A stretch of 64,000 nucleotides of DNA from positions 78,072-142,071 of the forward strand of contig NZ_JAMJPK010000008.1 of assembly GCF_023554995.1 (NCBI RefSeq). The letters run 5' to 3'. The stretch is from Halomonas gemina (lineage in GTDB: Bacteria; Pseudomonadota; Gammaproteobacteria; Pseudomonadales; Halomonadaceae). The translations under genes and the position numbers were made by a program. Positions 29,250-41,360 of this stretch are shown here, piece after piece. Position 1 is the first letter of the stretch, and each line of letters starts with the position of its first letter. The notes under the pieces are model-generated. The model had not been told where the DNA came from. It saw nothing but the letters and a program-made list of their open reading frames with translations, and did not search any database.

Positions 29250-30328
29250 CCGCTCATCCCCTTGTGCTGGGCCCGGGCCATCATCGCCAGGCCGATGGCC
29301 AGGAAGCCGCCATGGATCGGCCACATCCCCACTGCCACCGGCCAGCTACCACGGCCGATGGCGTCCAGCGCCGCCAGCAGCAGGCTGAGGTAGGCCACAT
29401 ACAGGAAGATGGCCGGCAGCAGCTTGGCGAAGCGCCCCTGGCGAGGATTGACCCGGGAGAGCGGCATGGCCAGCAGGGTCAGGATGAAGACCATCAGCGG
29501 CAGGCCCAGCCGCCACTGCAGCTGGGCCCGCGCCGGCAGGGCCTCATCGGCGAACAGCGCGGCGGTGGTGGCGTATTCGGGCGCATCGAGTTCGGGTGCC
29601 TCGGCCGCCCCCGAGAGGCGCACCGCATAGGTGCCGAACTCGAGCCGCTCGGCCTCGGCACGCCCCGGGTCGACGCTGTAGCGCTCGCCATCGGCAAGCA
29701 CCAGGAAGCGACTGCCGGTCTCCGGGTCGACGGTCTGGTAGCCGGTGCCCGCCCGGGTCACCACGCTCTCCGGGGTGCCGTCGCCGCGCGACTGACGCTC
29801 GCTGATGAAGACCTCCTGCATCCGGCTCTGGTCCTCGTTCATGGCCTCGGTATAGGCCGTGCGCCCGCCGCCGAAATCCTGGAAGCGCCCCGGCGCCAGG
29901 GCGGAGAAGTCGAGCTGGCTGCGCTGCTCCTCGAGCAGCACCTCGTTGTGCAGGGCACCGGCCGGGGTCAGCCAGAGGCTGCACATCCCTACCAGGATCG
30001 CCACCAGGGCGGCGGGCACCAGGCTGACCTGCAGCAGGCGGTTGGGGCTGGTGCCACAGGCCACCAGCACCGTGATCTCGCTGTTGAGGTAGAGCTGGCC
30101 ATAGGCCAGCAGGATGCCCAGGAAGAACGCCAGCGGCAGGATCAGCTCGAGGAACCCCGGCAGATGGAAGAGCATCAGGGTGCCGAGGATACTCGCCGGA
30201 ATCTCCCCCTCGGCGGCATTGGAGAAGTAGCGGATGAAGCGGCTGCCCATGATCACCAGCAACAGCACGCCGGCCACGGCGGCCATGGTCAGCAGGATCT
30301 CGCGGGTCAGGTAACGGAATATGATCAA
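29246..30328 (-). CDS. lptF: LPS export ABC transporter permease LptF
   Basis: The 360-residue protein is the partner of LptG. Typical text is 'IIFRYLTREILLTM', 'LYLNSEITVLVACGTSPNRLL' and the C-terminal membrane spans. I place the start at a TTG (30328): a GGGAGA ribosome-binding site lies five bases upstream and the family N terminus begins exactly there. ATG codons further upstream would add a charged tail not seen in LptF. It is divergent from pepA, the classic pepA/lptFG arrangement. Confidence 0.95.
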   Translation of the reverse strand: MIIFRYLTREILLTMAAVAGVLLLVIMGSRFIRYFSNAAEGEIPASILGTLMLFHLPGFLELILPLAFFLGILLAYGQLYLNSEITVLVACGTSPNRLLQVSLVPAALVAILVGMCSLWLTPAGALHNEVLLEEQRSQLDFSALAPGRFQDFGGGRTAYTEAMNEDQSRMQEVFISERQSRGDGTPESVVTRAGTGYQTVDPETGSRFLVLADGERYSVDPGRAEAERLEFGTYAVRLSGAAEAPELDAPEYATTAALFADEALPARAQLQWRLGLPLMVFILTLLAMPLSRVNPRQGRFAKLLPAIFLYVAYLSLLLAALDAIGRGSWPVAVGMWPIHGGFLAIGLAMMARAQHKGMSG

Positions 30329-30465
30329 CGCTGTCTCCCGGCCCGGCACCCCGCGGGGCCTGGCCATCTTCCATGCAATGACGCCTTGCCTTGGGTACAC
30401 TGGGATGACTCGGCAACGTGCCGGCATTATCCAGAATCACCCATCGCTTGTCTTGTGGAGACACC

Positions 30466-31986
<1,521 letters not shown>

Positions 31987-32134
31987 TTTCGCTCCCGGCA
32001 GGGTTGCCTTTTTGCGGTGGTGACCTTTTCATGAGGGGTGTCGACTTCCATGCACCGGGCCCTCGCCGGCCCGGTATCCTGTTTCGTGCCGCGGGCGCCC
32101 GGATGCGCCCCGCCAGTAGCGGAGACCTCTTGCC

Positions 32135-33235
32135 GTGTCCCTAGAACGCTTTTCCGTGAGCCCCTCCACCCGCCCCACCGCGGAAACGCTCCGCAACGAC
32201 ATCCTCGACAACCCGGGGTTCGGTCGCTACTTCACCGACCATATGGCCCATATCCGCTGGACCCTCGATGCCGGCTGGCACGGCCATGAGGTGCGCCCCT
32301 ACGGCCCGCTGACGCTGGACCCTGCCGCCGCGGTGCTGCACTACGGCCAGGAGATCTTCGAGGGCATCAAGGCCTACCGCCACGCCGACGGCTCGGTCTG
32401 GACCTTCCGCCCGGAGAAGAACGCCGAGCGCTTTCGTCGCAGCGCCCGCCGCCTGGCCCTGCCGGAGCTCTCCGACGAGGACTTCGTCGACTCGCTCAAG
32501 GCGCTGCTCGCCCGGGACCAGGCCTGGGTGCCGACCCCGGCCAGCGAGGCCGACGAATCGAGCCTCTACCTGCGCCCCTTCATGATCGCCAGCGAGACCT
32601 TCCTCGGCGTGCGCCCGTCCCATGAGGTCGACTACTACGTCATCGCCTCGCCGGCGGCCGCCTACTTCCAGGGCGGCGTGAAGCCGGTCTCCATCTGGCT
32701 CTCCTCGCACTACAAGCGCGCCGCCCCGGGGGGCACCGGCTTCGCCAAGTGCGGCGGCAACTACGCCGCCTCGCTGGCCGCCCAGAAGGAGGCGGCGGCC
32801 CACGAGTGCAGCCAGGTCGCCTTCCTCGACGCCGCCGAGAACATGTGGGTCGAGGAACTGGGCGGCATGAACCTGTTCTTCGTGTTCCGCGACGGCCGCA
32901 TCGTCACCCCGCGCCTCACCGACACCATCCTCGAGGGCGTGACCCGCGACTCGGTGCTGACCCTTGCCAAGGACGAGGGCCTGACCCCGGAAGAGCGCCC
33001 GATCAGCATCGAGGAGTGGCGCGAGGGCGCCGCCTCCGGCGAGATCACCGAGATCTTCGCCTGCGGTACCGCCGCGGTGATCACCCCGGTGGGCGAGCTG
33101 GTCACCGAGAACGACCGTATCCGCCTCTCCGCCCAGGGCGACAACGAGGTGGCCAAGCGCCTGCGCACCCGCCTGCTCGACCTGCAGTACGGCCGCAGCG
33201 AGGACACTCGCGGCTGGCTGACGCGCCTGGCTTGA
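32135..33235 (+). CDS. ilvE: Branched-chain amino acid aminotransferase
   Basis: This PLP enzyme makes the final transamination in isoleucine, leucine and valine synthesis. The 366-residue protein has 'LHYGQEIFEGIKAYRHADGS', 'YLRPFMIASE', the PLP-lysine segment 'GFAKCGGNYAAS' and 'EIFACGTAAVITPVG'. These are typical of the longer class II branched-chain aminotransferases (BCAT-like), not the 309-residue E. coli IlvE. GTG is the start, with GGAGA upstream. It lies between pepA and holC, a location that differs from E. coli. Confidence 0.95.
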   Translation: MSLERFSVSPSTRPTAETLRNDILDNPGFGRYFTDHMAHIRWTLDAGWHGHEVRPYGPLTLDPAAAVLHYGQEIFEGIKAYRHADGSVWTFRPEKNAERFRRSARRLALPELSDEDFVDSLKALLARDQAWVPTPASEADESSLYLRPFMIASETFLGVRPSHEVDYYVIASPAAAYFQGGVKPVSIWLSSHYKRAAPGGTGFAKCGGNYAASLAAQKEAAAHECSQVAFLDAAENMWVEELGGMNLFFVFRDGRIVTPRLTDTILEGVTRDSVLTLAKDEGLTPEERPISIEEWREGAASGEITEIFACGTAAVITPVGELVTENDRIRLSAQGDNEVAKRLRTRLLDLQYGRSEDTRGWLTRLA

Positions 33236-33296
33236 GCCAGCCGAGATTACGCCTCCTTCCGCTCAAGGGACGCCGGGGACAGGGCTGCGATCAACC

Positions 33297-33743
33297 ATGA
33301 CCCAAGTCGACTTCTATATCCTCCCCGACACCACGCTCGAGGCCCGCCTGCTCTTCGCCTGCCGGCTGGCCGAGACGATCTACCGCAAGGGCTACCGGCT
33401 GCACCTGCATGCCGAGGACGAGGCCATGGCCCGGGAGCTGGACGACCGGCTCTGGACCTTCCGGGCCGATGCCTACGTGCCTCACGCCCTGTCGGGAGGC
33501 CAGCCGACAAGCGACGTGCCGGTGACCATCGGCTGGCAGGACCTGCCGATGGACGGCGAGCCGCCCCAGGCGCTGCTCAACCTGCACCCCGGCATCCCCG
33601 AGTGGTTCTCGCGCTTCGAGCGCATCGCCGAGATCATCAACCAGCATCAGGAAGTGCTTACCGCCAAGCGCGAGTGCTGGCAGACCTACAAGAAGCGCGG
33701 CTACCCGGTCACCCCGCACCAGCTCAAGGGCCAGGCGGGCTGA
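33297..33743 (+). CDS. holC: DNA polymerase III chi subunit
   Basis: HolC is the clamp-loader accessory subunit that binds SSB. The 148-residue protein shows 'VDFYILPDTTLEARLLFACRLAETIYRKG' in pieces, e.g. 'TQVDFYIL', 'CRLAETIYRKGYRLHLHAED', and 'LWTFRADAYVPHAL'. Length equals E. coli HolC (147). It directly precedes valS, the standard neighbour. Confidence 0.96.
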   Translation: MTQVDFYILPDTTLEARLLFACRLAETIYRKGYRLHLHAEDEAMARELDDRLWTFRADAYVPHALSGGQPTSDVPVTIGWQDLPMDGEPPQALLNLHPGIPEWFSRFERIAEIINQHQEVLTAKRECWQTYKKRGYPVTPHQLKGQAG

Positions 33744-33769
33744 CGCCTCCCCCCGCATCACGCTATAAT
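33740..33769 (+). promoter_or_regulatory. Candidate sigma-70 promoter for valS
   Basis: A perfect -10 hexamer TATAAT (33764-33769) lies 18 bp after CTGACG (33740-33745, 4 of 6 with TTGACA). The -35 overlaps the holC stop. The site is 91 bp upstream of the valS ATG, so valS has its own promoter besides any holC read-through. Confidence 0.6.
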
Positions 33770-33860
33770 TGGGTCCATTTTTCAGCATCCCCGGCACCCT
33801 GGCAGCCCCCGCGAGGCGCACTGCCATGGGTCGGTGCCACCTCCTCGACCCGGAATGCCC

Positions 33861-36707
<2,847 letters not shown>

Positions 36708-36732
36708 TCGTTGTCCACTTCCCCAGCAGCAA

Positions 36733-36757
36733 GGGCCCGCCATTGGCGGGCCCTTTT
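36733..36757 (+). terminator. Intrinsic terminator after valS
   Basis: A perfect 9-bp GC stem (GGGCCCGCC / GGCGGGCCC) with a 3-base loop is followed by TTTT, 25 bp after the valS stop. Confidence 0.9.
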
Positions 36758-36797
36758 CATTTCCCGGTCAGTCCTTTCCCGGTCGGTGGTTGCGGTG

Positions 36798-37250
36798 TCA
36801 GTCGACGCGGCGCCAGCCCCCGAGCACCCGCTGGTCGGGGCCGAAGAACACCAGCCGGTCGTGGTCGATCAGGTAGCGGTAGGCATTCTCCAGCATGCCG
36901 GTCACCCGGGCGGCATCCTCGGCCCGGGGGCAGGCGCGACGGGTGGTGGCCAGGTCGGAGAAGGCGATGCGGTTGTTCTCGCCCAGCGCGGCCCGGCCGG
37001 TCAGCCGGTTGCAGCCGTCGCTGCCGCTCACCCGGCCGTCACGGTCGATCACGAAGTGGGGACGCTCCGGCATCTCGAGGCGCTCGTCGGTGCCCACCAG
37101 CAGCAGGTTCCAGCGCTGGTCGACTACCGGCCCCTCGAGGCGCGCCGTGGGCTCGTCGGCGACCTGGGGCGCCGGGCCACCACCGCAGGCGGCCAGCAAC
37201 AGGGCGCCGGTCGCGAGCAGCAGTGTGTTGCGTAACGGTTTGATCATCAT
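36798..37250 (-). CDS. META domain lipoprotein (HslJ-like)
   Basis: The 150-residue protein has a lipoprotein signal with 'LLLAACGG' and a META-type beta domain with 'VSGSDGCNRLTG' (the conserved GxxGCN segment) and 'ATTRRACP'. HslJ-type proteins are heat-inducible and linked to novobiocin resistance in E. coli; here the function is open. The ATG at 37250 follows GGAAGAT; a second ATG follows at once. It faces valS and diverges from a DoxX gene. Confidence 0.87.
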   Translation of the reverse strand: MMIKPLRNTLLLATGALLLAACGGGPAPQVADEPTARLEGPVVDQRWNLLLVGTDERLEMPERPHFVIDRDGRVSGSDGCNRLTGRAALGENNRIAFSDLATTRRACPRAEDAARVTGMLENAYRYLIDHDRLVFFGPDQRVLGGWRRVD

Positions 37251-37346
37251 GGCATCTTCCTTGAGGCGCGAGGTGATTGCCCAGGCGCCAAGCTTGCCCC
37301 AGCCGGGGCATCGAGACAATTCCCCTGCCGCACGACGAGGCCCCGC

Positions 37347-37751
37347 ATGCTCCAAGCGCTCCACAACGATGCCCTCGGCAAGCTGATCCTGCGACTGACC
37401 GTGGCCGGCCTGCTGCTGCCCCACGGACTGACCAAGCTGCTCAATCCGGGCAGCCTGACCTGGATCGGCAACACCCTGGCCGGGCAAGGCCTGCCGACCG
37501 TGCTCGCCTATGGCGTGCTGATCGGCGAGGTGGTGGCACCGCTGATGGCGCTGATCGGCTGGCGAAGCCGTGTGGCGGGGCTGCTGATGGCCGCCAACAT
37601 GGTGGTGGCCATCTTCCTGGTACATATGGGCGAGCTCACCACCTTCAACGGCAACGGCGGCTGGGCCCTGGAGCTGCAGGGCTTCTTCCTGTTCGGCGCC
37701 CTCGCCATCGTCTTCCTGGGCAGCGGACGGATGGCCTGGCGGCCGGATTGA
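37347..37751 (+). CDS. DoxX family membrane protein
   Basis: The 134-residue protein has four hydrophobic spans and the DoxX features 'LILRLTVAGLLLPHGLTKL' (in part 'LLLPHGLTKLLNPG') and 'NMVVAIFLVHMG'. DoxX proteins are small inner-membrane proteins of largely unknown, possibly redox or quinone-related role. It is divergent from the META lipoprotein gene and convergent with gloA. Confidence 0.88.
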   Translation: MLQALHNDALGKLILRLTVAGLLLPHGLTKLLNPGSLTWIGNTLAGQGLPTVLAYGVLIGEVVAPLMALIGWRSRVAGLLMAANMVVAIFLVHMGELTTFNGNGGWALELQGFFLFGALAIVFLGSGRMAWRPD

Positions 37752-37781
37752 GCCTGCCACCCGGCCGTCGAGTCCTAGGGG

Positions 37782-38222
37782 TCACCAGGTCCCGGTATTC
37801 TCCATCGACATCCAGGGCTCCTTCGGGTCCTGGGGTTCCCCCTTCTGCAGCAGTTCCACCGAGATGCCGTCGGGGCTCCTGACGAAGGCCATGTGGCCGT
37901 CCCGGGGCGGACGGTTGATGGTCACGTCGTTGGCCTGCAGGTGCTCGCAGAGGGCATAGATGTCGTCCACCCGGTAGGCCAGGTGGCCAAAGTTGCGCCC
38001 GCCGGTGTACTCCTCCGGGTCCCAGTTCCAGGTCAGCTCCAACTCCGGCGCCTTGAGCTCGGCGGAGCGCGCTTCATCTTCCGGGGCGGCCAGGAAGACC
38101 AGGGTGAAGCGGCCCTTCTCGCTCTCCTTGCGACGCACCTCGGTCAGGCCGAGCAGGTCGCAGTAGAAGTGCAGCGAGGCATCGAGGTCGCTGACGCGCA
38201 CCATGGTGTGCAGGTACTGCAT
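37782..38222 (-). CDS. gloA: Lactoylglutathione lyase (glyoxalase I) family
   Basis: Glyoxalase I converts the methylglyoxal-glutathione adduct to lactoylglutathione. The 146-residue protein has paired vicinal-oxygen-chelate modules: 'HTMVRVSDLDASLHFY' with metal-ligand His, 'LELTWNW', 'FGHLAYRVDD' and 'SPDGISVELLQ'. These match GloA well. The DUF411 gene ends 18 bp upstream on the same strand, so the two may be co-transcribed. Confidence 0.92.
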   Translation of the reverse strand: MQYLHTMVRVSDLDASLHFYCDLLGLTEVRRKESEKGRFTLVFLAAPEDEARSAELKAPELELTWNWDPEEYTGGRNFGHLAYRVDDIYALCEHLQANDVTINRPPRDGHMAFVRSPDGISVELLQKGEPQDPKEPWMSMENTGTW

Positions 38223-38240
38223 GGGGGGACTCCTGTCGCT

Positions 38241-38693
38241 TCAGTCATGGGTGTATTCGTTGAAGATCGCCGGCGTGCGATCGTCATGACGCCAGCCCAG
38301 CACCGCGTAGTCGTCCTGGCGGCCGGTCTCCATGCCGGGGGAGCCATGGGGCATGCCCGGCACCGCCAGGCCCGCCAGGTCGGGGCGCTCGTCCAGCAGG
38401 CGACGGATGTCGGCCGCCGGCACATGGCCCTCGATCACGTAGCCGTCCACCACCGCGGTGTGGCAGGAGGCGAGCTCGGGCGAGACGCCATGCTCGATCT
38501 TCACCGCCCGCATGTCGCGGGTCTCGTGCTGTTGCACCTCGAAGCCCTCGGCCTCCAGGTGCTCGGCCCAGGCGGTGCAGCAGCCGCAGTTCGGGTCCTT
38601 GTGCATCTCCACCACGGGCGTCTCGGCCCAGGCGGGAATGGCGATGACGGCCAGCAGGGCGCCGGCGAGGGTCTGGCGTAGCGGTGATGTCAT
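38241..38693 (-). CDS. DUF411 periplasmic metal-binding protein
   Basis: The 150-residue precursor has a signal peptide (to about residue 23, 'IPAWAET') and the DUF411 block 'MHKDPNCGCCTAWAEHLEA' with a CxCC cysteine cluster. Further conserved text is 'ELASCHTAVVDGYVIEGHVPA' (in part) and 'GLAVPGMPHGSPGME'. DUF411 proteins are often found with copper-resistance genes and are thought to bind metal. No other copper gene is adjacent here, so the role is inferred from the family only. Confidence 0.9.
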   Translation of the reverse strand: MTSPLRQTLAGALLAVIAIPAWAETPVVEMHKDPNCGCCTAWAEHLEAEGFEVQQHETRDMRAVKIEHGVSPELASCHTAVVDGYVIEGHVPAADIRRLLDERPDLAGLAVPGMPHGSPGMETGRQDDYAVLGWRHDDRTPAIFNEYTHD

Positions 38694-38771
38694 GACGGGC
38701 ACTCCCCGGTATAAGGTATCGGCACGATTGTCGGCCATCTCCCGGCCCCACTGCCACCCCGGAGCGACAGC

Positions 38772-39311
38772 ATGAGCCATTACTGCGACCTGGCCCTTGG
38801 GCATCCGTTCCACGGGCCCTATCACGACCACGAGTACGGCTTCCCGGTGAACGACGACTGCACCCTCTTCGAGCGCCTGGTGCTGGAGATCAACCAGGCG
38901 GGGCTCTCCTGGCTCACCGTGCTGAAGAAGCGCGAGGCCTTCCGGGAGGCCTTCGAGGGTTTCGACATCGACCGCATCGCCGGCTACGGCGAGGCCGAGC
39001 GGGCGCGGCTGCTGGCGGATGCCGGCATCATCCGCAACCGTCTCAAGGTCGATGCGGTGATCCACAATGCCGGGGTGGTACAGGCCCTGCAGGCCGAGCA
39101 CGGCAGCCTGCGCGCCTGGCTCGACCACCACCACCCGCTGGAGCATGCCGACTGGGTCAGGCTATTCAAGCGCACCTTCCGTTTCACCGGGCCGGAGATC
39201 GTGGGCGAGCTGCTGATGAGCACCGGCTACCTGCCCGGTGCCCACCGCGACGACTGCCCGGTGCAGGCGCGCATCCTCGAGGCCGGGCCGCACTGGGCAC
39301 GGCGCGACTGA
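38772..39311 (+). CDS. tag: DNA-3-methyladenine glycosylase I
   Basis: Tag removes 3-methyladenine from DNA, starting base excision repair. The 179-residue protein has the family's zinc ligands near both ends (Cys 5, His in 'YHDHEYG', and His and Cys in 'GAHRDDC'). It also has the catalytic and binding segments 'FERLVLEINQAGLSWLTVL' and 'FRFTGPEIVGELLMSTGYL'. It is divergent from the DUF411 gene. Confidence 0.95.
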   Translation: MSHYCDLALGHPFHGPYHDHEYGFPVNDDCTLFERLVLEINQAGLSWLTVLKKREAFREAFEGFDIDRIAGYGEAERARLLADAGIIRNRLKVDAVIHNAGVVQALQAEHGSLRAWLDHHHPLEHADWVRLFKRTFRFTGPEIVGELLMSTGYLPGAHRDDCPVQARILEAGPHWARRD

Positions 39312-39382
39312 GCGCAGCCCGGGGAACCCGCGGCAGACCGGGGCGTCACAGGAAAGGCTTACCGCTGACCAAGGACCTCCTG

Positions 39383-40450
39383 ATGGACTCGATTACCCAG
39401 GCCGCGCTGGGCGCGGCAATCGGCGGCGCCGTGCTCGGCCGGCGGCTGGGCCGCAAGGCGGTCCTCGTCGGCGCGGTCCTCGGCACCCTGCCCGACCTGG
39501 ACGTGGTCATCGATTACGGCGATGCGGTGGCCAACGTCACCGAGCACCGCGGCTTTTCCCACTCGCTGTTCGTGCTGGCGGGGCTGGTCATCGCCCTGGC
39601 GCTGCTCTCGCGGCACTTCGCCCCGGCCAGGGACATCTCGCTGCGCCGCTGGGGGCTCTTCTTCGGGCTCATCCTGCTGACCCACCCATTGCTCGACGCC
39701 CTGACCACCTACGGTACCCAGCTGTGGTGGCCGCTGGACGTACGTCCCGCAGCCTGGCCCGTGGTGTTCATCATCGACCCGCTCTACAGCCTGCCGCTGC
39801 TGGTGGGCGTGGGGGTGGCACTCGCCACCGGCAGGGCACAGCGGGCACCGAGCTGGGGGCTGGCGCTCTCCTGCGCCTACCTGGTGTTCGCCGTCGGCGC
39901 CAAGCAGCTGGTCGAGGCGCGCATCGCCCCGGTGCTGGCCGCGCAGAGCCTGCAGCAGGCGCCGCGACTCGTCCAGCCTACGCCTTTCAATACGCTGCTG
40001 TGGCGAGTCACGGTGGCCGACGGCGAGCACCATCACGAGGCCCTGGTGGGCGTGTTCGACGGCGACCGCCGGCCGGCGCTGGAGACCTATGCCCGCGGCG
40101 CCGAGCTGGAGGCGACGGCGCTCGACAGCCCACGCGGCCGGCGCCTCGACTGGTTCGCCGGGCCCTTCCTGCGTTACGAGACCCGCGAGCTCGATGGCCG
40201 CAAGGCCCTGGTGGCCACCGACCTGCGGCTGGGCTTCCCGGGCTTCCACCCCTTCGCCTTCACCCTGGCTACCCGCGACGACGGCGACTGGCGGCCGGTC
40301 ACGGTCTCCGAGCAGCTGCCCTCCCCTTCCCGCGGCAATCGGGACGCCCTCTCCCGGCTGGGAGCCCGCATCCTCGGCCCGGAGCCGGGGCTCTGCACCA
40401 GCGACTTCGTCTCCCACCGGTGGCTGGTCAGCACGCCCGGCCAGTGCTGA
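39383..40450 (+). CDS. Metal-dependent hydrolase, YdjM/DUF457 family membrane protein
   Basis: The 355-residue protein starts with 'MDSITQAALGAAIGGAVLGRRLGRKA' in pieces, carries 'GTLPDLDVVIDYGDAV' and 'EHRGFSHSLFVL' (DUF457 metal ligands Asp and His) and 'THPLLDALTTYGTQLWWPL'. Four or five membrane spans occupy the first half; the last 150 residues are soluble. Family members are called LexA-regulated inner membrane hydrolases; substrate is unknown. The gene stands alone. Confidence 0.9.
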   Translation: MDSITQAALGAAIGGAVLGRRLGRKAVLVGAVLGTLPDLDVVIDYGDAVANVTEHRGFSHSLFVLAGLVIALALLSRHFAPARDISLRRWGLFFGLILLTHPLLDALTTYGTQLWWPLDVRPAAWPVVFIIDPLYSLPLLVGVGVALATGRAQRAPSWGLALSCAYLVFAVGAKQLVEARIAPVLAAQSLQQAPRLVQPTPFNTLLWRVTVADGEHHHEALVGVFDGDRRPALETYARGAELEATALDSPRGRRLDWFAGPFLRYETRELDGRKALVATDLRLGFPGFHPFAFTLATRDDGDWRPVTVSEQLPSPSRGNRDALSRLGARILGPEPGLCTSDFVSHRWLVSTPGQC

Positions 40451-40507
40451 CGACGGCAGCCGAGTTCGGGAGCGCATGGTTCGGCATTCACGCGGGGCGG
40501 AATGCTA

Positions 40508-41269
40508 TCAGGGCGCGATGCCCTGACCACAGCCGCGATACTGCTCGCCGTCGATGCTCAGGGTGACCCGCGCCGGGAAGGGCTGACCGCTCATGCTGTC
40601 GAAGCAGGCGCGCGCCTCGAGGCGCAGCTCGAAGGGGGTATCGGCCCGGCCGCTGGCCAGGATCATGCGCCCCTCGCCGTTGTCCAGGGTCGTCACCCGG
40701 TAGGGCAGGGTCATCTCGCGCTCGCCGTAGTCCAGCACCAGGGTCGCCTGGGGCCGGTCGCTGGCCAGGTTGACCACCCAGCCCGGCTCGTTGCCCCGGG
40801 CGTGGAACATGGTGCCAGGCCGCTGGCGACGGGTGAGCACCTTCTGGGTCAGGTCGCGGGTGCAGTCGAGCCGCCCGGTGGCGCTCTCCACCACCGCCTC
40901 GTCGCCCTTGTTCCAGAAACTCAGCTCGCCCTGCTGGTAGCGGGCACCGCTGGCCACCACCGCCGGCGGCATCCGGTAGGCCCCATGGGCGGACCAGAGT
41001 CGCAGCTCCTCCTCGGTCGCCGCGGTGACCAGGTCCTGGGCCGGCGTGCAGCGCCAGGCGGTAAGCGTCCCGGCATCGCCAGGGAAGAAGAGCGAAGGCA
41101 TCAGCGGCGCGGAGGGCTGGGCCTGGGTAGCACTTCCGTCGCGGGAGGCCCCGCGATCGGCGACCTCGGGGCGGGTCGCCGCCCCGTCCGGGGTGGCAGC
41201 GCAGCCGGCAAGCCACAGGGTCGCCCCCAACAGGACGAGGGGGCGGGCGGAAGCGGTGTGACGAGACAT
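40508..41269 (-). CDS. Lipoprotein with MliC (lysozyme inhibitor) domain plus a second C-terminal domain
   Basis: The 253-residue lipoprotein (lipobox 'LAGC', about Cys 23) has a low-complexity linker and then an MliC-like domain at about 65-140: 'AWRCTPAQ', 'MPPAVVASGARYQQGELSFWNKGDEA'-type text (in part) and Cys in 'RLDCTRD'. The C-terminal part, about 145-253, has 'FHARGNEPGWVVNL', 'ACFDSMSGQPFPARV' and 'YRGCG', which match a separate conserved lipoprotein domain. A joint role in envelope protection against lysozyme is a family-based guess. Confidence 0.82.
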   Translation of the reverse strand: MSRHTASARPLVLLGATLWLAGCAATPDGAATRPEVADRGASRDGSATQAQPSAPLMPSLFFPGDAGTLTAWRCTPAQDLVTAATEEELRLWSAHGAYRMPPAVVASGARYQQGELSFWNKGDEAVVESATGRLDCTRDLTQKVLTRRQRPGTMFHARGNEPGWVVNLASDRPQATLVLDYGEREMTLPYRVTTLDNGEGRMILASGRADTPFELRLEARACFDSMSGQPFPARVTLSIDGEQYRGCGQGIAP

Positions 41270-41360
41270 GGCGGCTCCTTGCGTATCGACGATATTCCTT
41301 GGGCCCCAGCATACCAGCCGCCCTGCCCCTGCGCGCCGGCACCCGGCTCAACGCTGGGCG

